This document shows, in pieces, positions 1 through 6,190 of a DNA stretch of 8,237 nt (within the stretch, counting starts at the first letter, position 1; each line of letters starts with the position of its first letter). Both the position numbers and the translations under genes were made by a program. The notes beneath the pieces were generated by a model that made no database searches, was not told where the DNA came from, and worked only from the letters and a program-made list of their open reading frames with translations. This stretch comes from JAXDLK01 sp034666665 (GTDB lineage Bacteria; Desulfobacterota; Binatia; JACPRU01), in assembly GCA_034666665.1 (NCBI GenBank), contig JAXDLK010000329.1, forward strand, positions 1-8,237, given 5' to 3'.

Positions 1-881
1 CGGTCGAGCGCCGGCCCGACCAGCAGGGGAAGGACGATCGGGTCGACGTCGAGCGCGAGCCGCAACCGCTCGAGCTGCTGCTCGGCGCGCCGCCGTCTTT
101 CGACGTGATACCGCCCGAGCGCGATCAGCGGCTCCGCGCCGTCGTCGGATCGCTCGGAGAGCCAGCGCCGCTCTTCGACATCGAAGCGATCCGGCCACAT
201 CGCGTTGACGATCACGCCGCCGATCGCGATCGATCGGCTCTCGCCGAGGCCGGCCACGATCTCGATCGTCTCGTTGACGGCCATCTCTTCCGCGAGCGTG
301 ACGATCAGCGCCGCCGACCGGCGAGGATCGGCGAGCAGCGTGGCCACCTCTCCGGCCGTCTCCGCGATCGGGCCCATCGCCACCATCTCGGCGAGCGTCC
401 GCGCCGTGGATAGAAGCGGCAGCGAGTGGCCGGTCGCCGGCGCGTCGACGACGATCAGGTCGTATCGAGGCCGGCGCCGTACGCCGAGCTTCGCGCGCTC
501 GAGCGCGGCGATCTTCGAGAGCACGAGGAACTCCTCGATCCCCGGCGCCGCCGCGGTCAAGATCGAGAACGAGCTCGAGGCGAGGAGTCGGCGGCGGAGC
601 GCGCGGAAGCGCAGCAGGCCGTCGAGGAACTCCTCGAGCGCGCGGCGCGGATCGACGCGCAGGATCTCGAGGCGCGGCATCACCTCGACGGGCTCGGCGC
701 CCGGCTCGGGGCCGCCGAGCAGGTCGCGCATGCGGCCGTAGGCGGAGAGCTCGACCACGAGCACCCGGCGCCGCTTGCGGAAGGCGAACAGCGCGACCGT
801 GGCCGCGGTCACCGTCTTCCCGACGCCGCCCTTTCCCGAGACGAAGAGCAGGCGGCGATCCAGAATCGGGTGCATCGCCAT
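1..881 (-). CDS. ArsA/Get3-family ATPase, partial (C-terminus beyond left edge)
   Basis: This is a P-loop ATPase of the ArsA/Get3 (SIMIBI) class, of which 293 codons are visible. Residues 15-23 read SGKGGVGKT, the deviant Walker A with signature lysine K17. Residues 144-157 read VVDAPATGHSLPLL, matching the switch II/A-loop of ArsA-like proteins (Get3 has a DTAPTGHT-type sequence). Family members use ATP-driven dimer changes to handle arsenite or tail-anchored proteins; many bacterial homologues have no known cargo, and nothing here shows an arsenic link. The usual switch I DPA motif is not evident: the equivalent strand reads VVELSAYGRM (42-51). An in-frame stop at 893-891 leaves ATG 881 or ATG 875 as the start, neither with a clear ribosome binding site. 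The gene diverges from the acyltransferase-like gene. Class assignment is firm; function is unknown. Confidence 0.85.
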   Translation of the reverse strand, partial: MAMHPILDRRLLFVSGKGGVGKTVTAATVALFAFRKRRRVLVVELSAYGRMRDLLGGPEPGAEPVEVMPRLEILRVDPRRALEEFLDGLLRFRALRRRLLASSSFSILTAAAPGIEEFLVLSKIAALERAKLGVRRRPRYDLIVVDAPATGHSLPLLSTARTLAEMVAMGPIAETAGEVATLLADPRRSAALIVTLAEEMAVNETIEIVAGLGESRSIAIGGVIVNAMWPDRFDVEERRWLSERSDDGAEPLIALGRYHVERRRRAEQQLERLRLALDVDPIVLPLLVGPALD

Positions 882-936
882 CGAGGGACGCTATGCGACG
901 CCTCCGGACGAGTCAAAGCTGTTTCCGGCGCGTCTA

Positions 937-984
937 CCCTCACCCGGCGCTTGCGCGCCACCCTCTCCTGGAAGGGAGAAGGGG
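937..984. repeat. REP-like double-hairpin intergenic repeat
   Basis: Two adjacent stem-loops lie between divergent genes. The first has arms GGCGC (946-950) and GCGCC (955-959) around TTGC. The second pairs CCCTCTCC (961-968) with GGAG plus AGGG (975-978, 980-983), with one bulged base at 979. The overall pattern, CCCTCACCC, a GGCGC hairpin, then CCCTCTCC and a GGGAGA-type arm, resembles a dispersed palindromic intergenic repeat I recall from many GC-rich proteobacterial genomes. Lying upstream of both flanking genes, it is unlikely to be their terminator. Copy number cannot be judged from one window. Confidence 0.5.
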
Positions 985-994
985 AATCGGAATG

Positions 995-1008
995 GGTCAT
1001 CATTGACC
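995..1008. promoter_or_regulatory. Small inverted repeat in the divergent intergenic region
   Basis: GGTCA (995-999) and TGACC (1004-1008) are perfect inverted arms around TCAT. The site lies 32 nt before the GTG start at 1040 and 114 nt upstream of the ArsA-like start, so it could be an operator for either gene. Arms of 5 bp are short enough to occur by chance, and no convincing -35/-10 pair was found nearby. Speculative. Confidence 0.2.
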
Positions 1009-1039
1009 GCGTGCCGCGTGTCGCCTAACCGTCGCCTTC

Positions 1040-1924
1040 GTGAGCGATACGCGACATCGGCTGCCCGCGAGCGCGGGCCGCATGCCGAAGCGGCAGAGCG
1101 CCGCGCCGGGCGGGATCGAAGCCGTCTACGATCTCGCCGACCGCCTGGACCGGCTCGACCGAGCGCTCGACCGCGAGATTCGCGAGCACCGCGCGACGCT
1201 CCGTCCGACGCTGCCGCGGCCGCTCGCGGAAGCGCTCGCCCGCGTCCGCGAGATGACCGGAGCCGACGAGCTTCTCGAGCCGGAACGATTGGCGGCGCTG
1301 CTCCTCGAGGTTCTCTACCGGCGCTGGTGGCAGGCCGTCGTGACCGGCATCGAGCACGTGCCGCTCACCGGCCCGGCGCTACTGGTAGTGAACCGCTCGG
1401 GAGGTGGATACGCGTACGACGCCACGCTGATGGACGTGGTTCTGCGCCACGAGCATCCTGGGGCGCGCTCGCTGCAGGACCTGGACGGCGGAGCGGCCGG
1501 AATGCGACGGGAGCCCCGCGCGCGAACGGCCGCAGCTCTCCGCCGGCTCCGAGCGGGCGAGCTCGTGGCGACGTTCCCGGAGGGCGGAGCCGGCATCCGC
1601 AAGCGCGCCGCCCGCCGGCCGCAGCTCGGCCGGTTTCGCGCGACGGCGTTCGCCACCATGGCGGCGCGCTCCGGAGCGCCGATCATCCCGGTGGCGCTCA
1701 CGGTGCGGAGCGACGATTCGCTGCTCTCTCGCCTGCGCGCACCGGTCGAGCGCATCGGCCTCCGCCGCCTCGCCGCGTGGAATCCGGTGCTCGCCGTGGT
1801 TCCGACCGCCGGCCTGTGGTCGCTCCGTTTCGGCGAGCCGATTCATGCCACGGCGGAAAGCGCCGACCGCGCGCGCATCGTGCGGCTCGTCCGCGGCCGC
1901 ATCACGGCGATGCTCGGAGCCTGA
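1040..1924 (+). CDS. Lysophospholipid/glycerolipid acyltransferase-like protein (PlsC superfamily), altered motif I
   Basis: This 294-residue protein has the PlsC/LPLAT layout after a charged N-terminal region. A strand-forming GPALLVVNRSGGGYAYD (111-127) stands where motif I lies, FPEGGAGIRK (179-188) matches the motif III FPEG phosphate-binding element, and APIIPVAL (213-220) matches motif IV. Such enzymes transfer acyl chains to lysophospholipids or related alcohols at the inner membrane. The catalytic His expected after Asn in an NHSGG-type motif is Arg119 here (CGC at 1394-1396), one base from His CAC, so activity is doubtful. The start is uncertain: GTG 1040 gives the full length and ATG 1082 gives 280 residues, neither with a good ribosome binding site. 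An inverted repeat at 1063-1078 sits just before the ATG. The gene converges on the alpha/beta hydrolase with 4 nt between stops. Fold assignment is fairly sure; substrate is unknown. Confidence 0.75.
   Translation: MSDTRHRLPASAGRMPKRQSAAPGGIEAVYDLADRLDRLDRALDREIREHRATLRPTLPRPLAEALARVREMTGADELLEPERLAALLLEVLYRRWWQAVVTGIEHVPLTGPALLVVNRSGGGYAYDATLMDVVLRHEHPGARSLQDLDGGAAGMRREPRARTAAALRRLRAGELVATFPEGGAGIRKRAARRPQLGRFRATAFATMAARSGAPIIPVALTVRSDDSLLSRLRAPVERIGLRRLAAWNPVLAVVPTAGLWSLRFGEPIHATAESADRARIVRLVRGRITAMLGA
1063..1078. repeat. Perfect 7-bp inverted repeat next to the alternative acyltransferase start
   Basis: GCCCGCG (1063-1069) and CGCGGGC (1072-1078) form a perfect inverted repeat with a 2-nt centre, ending 3 nt before ATG 1082. 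In RNA it could fold into a short hairpin that would hinder initiation at that ATG. If GTG 1040 is the true start, it lies inside codons 8-13 and may have no role. Confidence 0.3.
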
Positions 1925-1934
1925 GTCGTCAGGC
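1919..1934. terminator. Stem-loop spanning both convergent stop codons (possible bidirectional terminator)
   Basis: GCCTGA (1919-1924) pairs with TCAGGC (1929-1934), and the loop is exactly the 4-nt gap GTCG between the two genes. Three of the six pairs are forced because both genes end in TGA on opposite strands. There is no T-tract on either side, so it is not a canonical intrinsic terminator. Weak candidate only. Confidence 0.2.
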
Positions 1935-2711
1935 GGCGGCGCGGGGACGCACGCGGAGCGCCCAGCTGCCGAAGCCGCCGGGCTCGAACTTCCGCCATCG
2001 GCCCTCCGGCTGCGCCAGCCGGTCCGCGATCACGTAGAGCACGCCGGGGTGGTACGCCATCCCGCAGTGACTGCTGCCGACCTCGACGTTCTCGGCGAGC
2101 GGGCCCTCGGTCTCGATGCAGCTTCCCCAGGCGCAGATGCCGTCGGTCTTGCTGTAGATCGCCGTCGTCGGTACCGGCGGCGGCTCGGCCAGCCGGCGGT
2201 AGATCTCGCGGCGATCTCCCGTCACCGGGCGCTGGAGGCGCAGCCGGCGCGCGACGCGCACCGCGGTCGTGGCGTCGGGATTGCGAAACGGGCTGCCGAG
2301 AGTGATCACGCTCCGCACGTCCTCGGGATGTGCGCGCGCGAGCTCTCGCGCGTAGATTCCGCCGAGGCTCCAGCCGACGAGGCTCACCGCCCGGCCATGC
2401 GTCCGGCGGATCGCATGGAAACGGTCAGCCAGTGACTGGATCACCTCGGCGGACGGCCCGAGGTTCCGTCCCAAGCCCCAGCGGTGCACGTGATGCCCCT
2501 GCCGCCGGAGGAACCAGCGGAGCGGGAGCGTCGACCGGTCTCCGGTGAGCCATCCGGGAATCACCAACACCGGATGACCGTCGCCGCGGGGCGCCGCCAG
2601 CAACCAGCCGAGCGCGGGGATCAGCGACGCCAGCTCGAGGCCCGCGCGTCCTTCGAGCGCGAGCAGCGCGAGGCTCGGCGGCAGAAGCTCGGTGGCGTCC
2701 TCGGACGTCAT
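1929..2711 (-). CDS. Alpha/beta hydrolase (esterase/lipase-like)
   Basis: This 260-residue protein shows a complete alpha/beta-hydrolase triad order. VLVIPGWLTGD (48-58) is the strand and oxyanion-hole region, GWSLGG (113-118) is the nucleophile elbow with Ser115, YSKTDG (186-191) supplies Asp190, and GSSHCGM (212-218) supplies His215. The family hydrolyses carboxyl esters or lipids; the substrate cannot be read from sequence. Residues 22-40 are moderately hydrophobic but do not form a classic signal peptide, so a cytoplasmic or membrane-associated location is likely. Three cysteines (193, 198, 216) flank the Asp and His. It lies 73 nt downstream of ftsZ on the same strand with a hairpin between them, and converges on the acyltransferase-like gene, suggesting a lipid-related neighbourhood. 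ATG 2711 is the first in-frame start fitting the fold; its ribosome binding site is weak. Confidence 0.8.
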   Translation of the reverse strand: MTSEDATELLPPSLALLALEGRAGLELASLIPALGWLLAAPRGDGHPVLVIPGWLTGDRSTLPLRWFLRRQGHHVHRWGLGRNLGPSAEVIQSLADRFHAIRRTHGRAVSLVGWSLGGIYARELARAHPEDVRSVITLGSPFRNPDATTAVRVARRLRLQRPVTGDRREIYRRLAEPPPVPTTAIYSKTDGICAWGSCIETEGPLAENVEVGSSHCGMAYHPGVLYVIADRLAQPEGRWRKFEPGGFGSWALRVRPRAAA

Positions 2712-2726
2712 ACCGCCGTTCCAAAC

Positions 2727-2744
2727 CCGCGAGAGCGCTCGCGG
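2727..2744 (-). terminator. Hairpin between ftsZ and the hydrolase (possible attenuator)
   Basis: CCGCGAG (2727-2733) and CTCGCGG (2738-2744) form a perfect 7-bp stem with a 4-nt loop in the 73-nt gap after ftsZ. In the transcription direction it is followed by GTTTGG, not a run of T, so it is at best a weak or factor-assisted terminator. It could also reduce read-through from the division operon into the hydrolase gene. Confidence 0.3.
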
Positions 2745-2784
2745 TAGCGCCTGACGGGCCGGGTGCAGCCGTATGGCGTAGGGT

Positions 2785-4047
2785 TCAGTCCGCCTGTTTT
2801 CTCAGGAACGTCGGGATGTCGTAGACGGATTCCTCGCCCTTCGACTCGCTCTGCGCGCGCGTCTCCGCCTCGCCGTTCTCGCGCGGTACGTAGCGCGGGT
2901 TCTCTCCTTCGTCGATGATCGTGCCCAGGCGAACCACGCGCCGGCCTTCCTTCGGGAGCTCGCGCACGACGGCCGCTCGCTTCGGATCATTCCCTTCGCG
3001 CCCTTCGCGCCCTTCGCGCCGTTCCTCGCGGGTCTCCTGCGGGCGCGGTACGAACTCGCGCTCGCGGTCGGTCTCGCCGAACCCGGTGGCGATGACGGTG
3101 ATCCTCACCTCGTCGTCCATCGCCGGGTTGATCACCGCGCCGAAGATGATGTTCGCGTCCTCGTCCGCCTCCTCCTGGATGAGACTCGCCGCTTCGTTCA
3201 CCTCGTGCAGCGAGAGCGTGGCGTCGCCGGTGATGTTGATCAGCACGCCGCGCGCGCCCTTGATCGAGATGTCTTCCAGGAGCGGGCTCGAGATCGCGCG
3301 CTGAGCCGCCTCGACCGCGCGGTTGTCGCCCTTCGCGAACGCGGCGCCCATCATCGCCATGCCCATCTCCGACATGATCGTGCGCACGTCGGCGAAATCG
3401 AGGTTGATGATGCCGTGGACGGTGATCAAATCGGAGATGCCGCGGACCGCTTGCAGCAGCACGTCGTCCGCCTTCTTGAAGCTGTCGAGGATCGGCATGC
3501 TCTTGCCGGCGATCGACAGCAGCCGCTGGTTCGGGATCGCGATCAGCGTGTCGACGCTGTCCTTGAGCTCGCGCATGCCCTGGTCGGCCTGGCGCATGCG
3601 CTTCTTGCCTTCGAAGAGGAAAGGCTTCGTGACCACGCCGACGGTGAGCGCGCCGAGCTCCTTGGCGAGACGCGCGATCACGGGCGCCCCGCCGGTGCCT
3701 GTGCCGCCGCCCATGCCGGCGGTGATGAAGACCATGTCCGCACCCGTGAGGTACTGGCGAATGCGATCGAGGTCTTCCTCCGCCGCACGGCGACCGACCT
3801 CGGGGTTGGCGCCGGCGCCGAGGCCCTTGGTGATCTTCTCGCCGAGCTGCACCTTGATCGGGGCGAGGTTCGCTCGCAGGGCTTGCGCGTCGGTATTCGC
3901 GGCGATGAACTCGACGCCTTCGAGATCGGCGCCGATCATCGTGTTCACGGCGTTGCCACCACCGCCGCCCACGCCGACCACGCGGATCTTGGCCCCGATC
4001 ACCTCCACTTCGGTCCCTTCGCCGTCCTCGAGGTCTGCGATGCTCAT
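2785..4047 (-). CDS. ftsZ: Cell division GTPase FtsZ
   Basis: FtsZ is the tubulin-like GTPase that polymerises into the cytoplasmic Z-ring and recruits the divisome. The 420-residue protein is complete. VVGVGGGGGNAVNTM (23-37) is the first nucleotide-binding loop, GGGTGTGG (113-120) is the tubulin signature, and NLDFAD (215-220) is the T7 synergy loop that completes the GTPase site of the neighbouring subunit. A charged linker (about 328-408), rich in Arg and Glu, precedes the tail YDIPTFLRKQAD (409-420), the conserved peptide that binds FtsA and other partners. I chose ATG 4047, not the upstream in-frame ATG 4107, because MSIADLED follows a strong ribosome binding site and a 20-residue extension would be unusual. 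It lies 75 nt after ftsA, which allows separate transcription. Confidence 0.98.
   Translation of the reverse strand: MSIADLEDGEGTEVEVIGAKIRVVGVGGGGGNAVNTMIGADLEGVEFIAANTDAQALRANLAPIKVQLGEKITKGLGAGANPEVGRRAAEEDLDRIRQYLTGADMVFITAGMGGGTGTGGAPVIARLAKELGALTVGVVTKPFLFEGKKRMRQADQGMRELKDSVDTLIAIPNQRLLSIAGKSMPILDSFKKADDVLLQAVRGISDLITVHGIINLDFADVRTIMSEMGMAMMGAAFAKGDNRAVEAAQRAISSPLLEDISIKGARGVLINITGDATLSLHEVNEAASLIQEEADEDANIIFGAVINPAMDDEVRITVIATGFGETDREREFVPRPQETREERREGREGREGNDPKRAAVVRELPKEGRRVVRLGTIIDEGENPRYVPRENGEAETRAQSESKGEESVYDIPTFLRKQAD
2992..3018 (-). repeat. Three tandem 9-bp units in the ftsZ linker
   Basis: The plus strand shows CCCTTCGCG three times in a row (2992-3000, 3001-3009, 3010-3018). 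Read in frame on the minus strand each unit encodes Arg-Glu-Gly, giving three REG triplets at FtsZ residues 344-352. The unit length is a multiple of three, so expansion or contraction keeps the frame. It sits in the disordered linker, where length change is normally tolerated. Confidence 0.9.
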
Positions 4048-4052
4048 GGAAA

Positions 4053-4065
4053 CTCTCCCTTCCTT
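4053..4065 (-). promoter_or_regulatory. Strong ftsZ ribosome binding site
   Basis: On the minus strand the sequence AAGGAAGGGAGAG ends just upstream of the FtsZ start, with GGAG placed 7 nt before ATG 4047. It is purine-rich and stands out in a locus where most starts lack a clear Shine-Dalgarno sequence. It decides the start codon, and fits the high protein output expected of ftsZ. Confidence 0.85.
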
Positions 4066-4075
4066 TGGGTGGCGT

Positions 4076-4107
4076 ACTCTAGTGAATTCGAAAACGCCCT
4101 GCATCAA
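4076..4107 (-). promoter_or_regulatory. AT-richer ftsA-ftsZ gap, tentative ftsZ promoter
   Basis: The 75-nt gap is visibly AT-richer than its surroundings. On the minus strand TTGATG (4107-4102) resembles a -35 box and TAGAGT (4081-4076) matches four of six -10 positions. The spacing is 20 nt, longer than the 17-nt optimum, so the match is poor. The gap and the strong ribosome binding site make a separate ftsZ promoter plausible; the exact boxes are a guess. Confidence 0.2.
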
Positions 4108-4122
4108 GATTCGGCACCCTCG

Positions 4123-5343
4123 TCAAAAAATTTCTCGGAGAAGCTCGCCCATGCGCTGGCGAACCCGCCCCCAGAGATGGCCGTTGCGAGGAATCCCGTT
4201 CGACGATTGTCGGAGACCGTAGAGGATCAGGCCGACTCCCGTCGCATACATCGGACTGCTGATCACGTCCACGAGGCCGCCCACCTGCAGCGGGACGCCG
4301 CGGCGAACGGGCACGTGGAAGACCTGCTCGGCGAGCTCGGGAACGCCTTCGAGGATGGTGGTGCCGCCGGTGACGACCACCCCGGAGGCGAGCACGTCCT
4401 CGAAACCCGCGCGGGTGATCTCCCGCCCGACGAGCGTGAAGATCTCCTCGATGCGCGGCTCGATGATCTCCGCGAGGATCTGCCGCGAGAGCACGCGGGG
4501 CCCGCGCATGCCGATGCTCGGCACCTCGATCGACTCGTCCCGCGAGACCATCGACGACAGCGCGCAGCCGAAGCGCTGCTTCACCTTCTCGGCCTCGGCG
4601 AACGGGGTGCGGAGCCCGGTGGCGATGTCGTTCGTCAGGTGGTTGCCTCCGACGGGCAGCACCGCCGTGTGCTTCACCGCCCCGCTGTGGAAGACGACCA
4701 GGTCCGTCGTGCCGCCGCCGATGTCGATCAGCGCGACGCCGAGCTCGCGCTCTTCCGGCGTGGCCACGGCTTCCGCGGACGCCAACGGCTCGAGCACCAC
4801 CCCGGCGACGCCGAGGCCGCTTCGCTGGCAGCACTTCACCACGTTCTGCGTCGAGGTCACGGAGGCGGTGATGATGTGCACCTTCGACTCCAGGCGTACG
4901 CCGGACATGCCGATCGGCTCGCGGATCCCGTCCTGATCGTCGACGAGGAACTCCTGCGGCAACACGTGGACGATCTGGCGGTCCATCGGCAGCGCCACCG
5001 CGCGCGCGGCGTCGAGCACTCGCTCGACGTCGCCGGACATGACCTCGCCGCTCTTCACGGCGACGACGCCGTGGCTGTTGAAGCCCTTGACGTGCGCTCC
5101 GGCGATTCCGGCGTACACGCTGTGGATCTCGCAGCCCGCCATGAGCTCGGCCTCGGCGATCGCCTTGCGGATCGACTCGACCGTGGCGTCGATGTTCACC
5201 ACGACGCCCTTGCGGAGCCCCCGCGACGCGGCGGTACCGATGCCGATGATCTCGACTCCCGAATCACCGACCTCGGCGACCACCGCGGCGACTTTGTACG
5301 TGCCGATGTCGAGACCGACGATCAACGAGGAACGCTTCGCCAT
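4123..5343 (-). CDS. ftsA: Cell division protein FtsA
   Basis: FtsA is the actin-fold ATP-binding protein that tethers FtsZ filaments to the inner membrane and links them to late divisome proteins. The 406 residues show the actin-family signatures in order: phosphate 1 LDIGTYKV (11-18), phosphate 2 ALIDIGGGTTDL (204-215) and the adenosine motif VVVTGGTTILEGVPEL (322-337). Residues 391-406, WGRVRQRMGELLREIF, look like the amphipathic membrane-targeting helix that ends FtsA, here at the very C-terminus after a short linker. The FtsA-specific 1C subdomain falls at about 84-165. ATG 5343 follows the ftsQ stop by 10 nt. GGAG in the last ftsQ codons is too distant for an ideal Shine-Dalgarno spacing, so coupling with ftsQ is likely. 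Confidence 0.97.
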   Translation of the reverse strand: MAKRSSLIVGLDIGTYKVAAVVAEVGDSGVEIIGIGTAASRGLRKGVVVNIDATVESIRKAIAEAELMAGCEIHSVYAGIAGAHVKGFNSHGVVAVKSGEVMSGDVERVLDAARAVALPMDRQIVHVLPQEFLVDDQDGIREPIGMSGVRLESKVHIITASVTSTQNVVKCCQRSGLGVAGVVLEPLASAEAVATPEERELGVALIDIGGGTTDLVVFHSGAVKHTAVLPVGGNHLTNDIATGLRTPFAEAEKVKQRFGCALSSMVSRDESIEVPSIGMRGPRVLSRQILAEIIEPRIEEIFTLVGREITRAGFEDVLASGVVVTGGTTILEGVPELAEQVFHVPVRRGVPLQVGGLVDVISSPMYATGVGLILYGLRQSSNGIPRNGHLWGRVRQRMGELLREIF

Positions 5344-5353
5344 GACGCGACGA

Positions 5354-6190
5354 TCAAATCTCCAGACGACAGCCGCCCTGCGGGCAGCGCTCGCGCTCTC
5401 GACCTTTGTCCCGTTCGCTTCTCAGGCGCAACACCACTTGGCCAGGCACGGAGAGATCCACTGCGGAGACGTCGGCCTCGCGGCCGCGCCACAGCCCGAA
5501 CACGGTCGCGAGACGCGAGAATTGCTCCTCGCGGACCTCGGCGCCGAAGCGGATCACCATCGGCGTCCGCTCCGGATACGCCACCACCTCGCCGCTCGGC
5601 TCCGGCCGCACCTCGGAGAGCGGCGGCCAGTGCACGCGGCTCCGCCAGAGGTCGAGCACGTCGATCGCCTGACGCAGGCGCGCGGCCGCCCAATCCGGCC
5701 GCCGCACGAGGTCGTCCATGCGGATCCCGGACACGTACGGCAGCCCCTCGAACGGCTCGTCTCCGAGGGGAGGGAAGAACTGCCCGTCGCGATCGACGAA
5801 CAGCGCTCCCGCGCGTCCGAGCAGCACGGCGATCGGCTCGCGTTCCTCGATGGTGATGCGCACGCCTCGCGGGAACTGGCGCTCGACCTCCGCGCTCCGC
5901 ACGCGCGGGTTCCGCTCGAGGAGCTTGACCGCGCCGCGCACGTCGATCCGCCAGAGGCTGCTCCCCGGCTCGAGGGCGGACCAGGCGAGCACGGCGCGGC
6001 GGTCGAGGACGCGCGTGCCGACGACGCGAACCTCGCGGAGACCGAAGTACGGATGCGCGGCCACGCGCGCCGCCGCATCGGTGGCGGCGAACGCGACTCC
6101 GCCGGCAATCGCGATGGCGACGACGGCGCGGACGGCGACGCGGGCGATGCGAACGACGGCGCGCGGTCCGCGGCGGCGGTTCCGCCTCAC
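5354..6190 (-). CDS. ftsQ: Cell division protein FtsQ (DivIB)
   Basis: FtsQ is the bitopic inner-membrane protein that joins FtsB and FtsL and connects early and late divisome parts. The 278-residue protein has a basic cytoplasmic tail (MRRNRRRGPR), one membrane segment at about 15-38, and a POTRA domain at about 48-117 (FGLREVRVVGTRVLD with a second half ending VRITIEEREP). The FtsQ beta domain follows. GTG 6190 is chosen because AAGGAGG lies 7 nt upstream and the start overlaps the ddl stop as GTGA; the frame stays open far upstream inside ddl and murB, but that is a high-GC shadow. The tail is unusual, ending CPQGGCRLEI with two cysteines. Position between ddl and ftsA supports the call. 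Confidence 0.95.
   Translation of the reverse strand: MRRNRRRGPRAVVRIARVAVRAVVAIAIAGGVAFAATDAAARVAAHPYFGLREVRVVGTRVLDRRAVLAWSALEPGSSLWRIDVRGAVKLLERNPRVRSAEVERQFPRGVRITIEEREPIAVLLGRAGALFVDRDGQFFPPLGDEPFEGLPYVSGIRMDDLVRRPDWAAARLRQAIDVLDLWRSRVHWPPLSEVRPEPSGEVVAYPERTPMVIRFGAEVREEQFSRLATVFGLWRGREADVSAVDLSVPGQVVLRLRSERDKGRERERCPQGGCRLEI

Noticed and set aside
775..2037. Plus-strand open frame covering the ArsA-like gene start and the acyltransferase-like gene
   Set aside because: Its product is Arg/Ala/Pro-rich without recognisable motifs, and the overlapping frame at 1040-1924 has acyltransferase motifs.
4048..4107. 20-residue N-terminal extension of FtsZ from ATG 4107
   Set aside because: The extension spans the strong ribosome binding site and is not typical of FtsZ N-termini; ATG 4047 fits better.
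4123..4133. T-run at the end of ftsA as an intrinsic terminator
   Set aside because: The ATTTTTTGA sequence encodes Ile-Phe-stop and is not preceded by a stable GC hairpin.
3205..5856. Very long open frame on the plus strand opposite ftsZ, ftsA and part of ftsQ
   Set aside because: The translation is rich in His, Asp, Arg and Ala with no domain, as expected for the antisense of high-GC genes. The minus-strand genes here are unmistakable.
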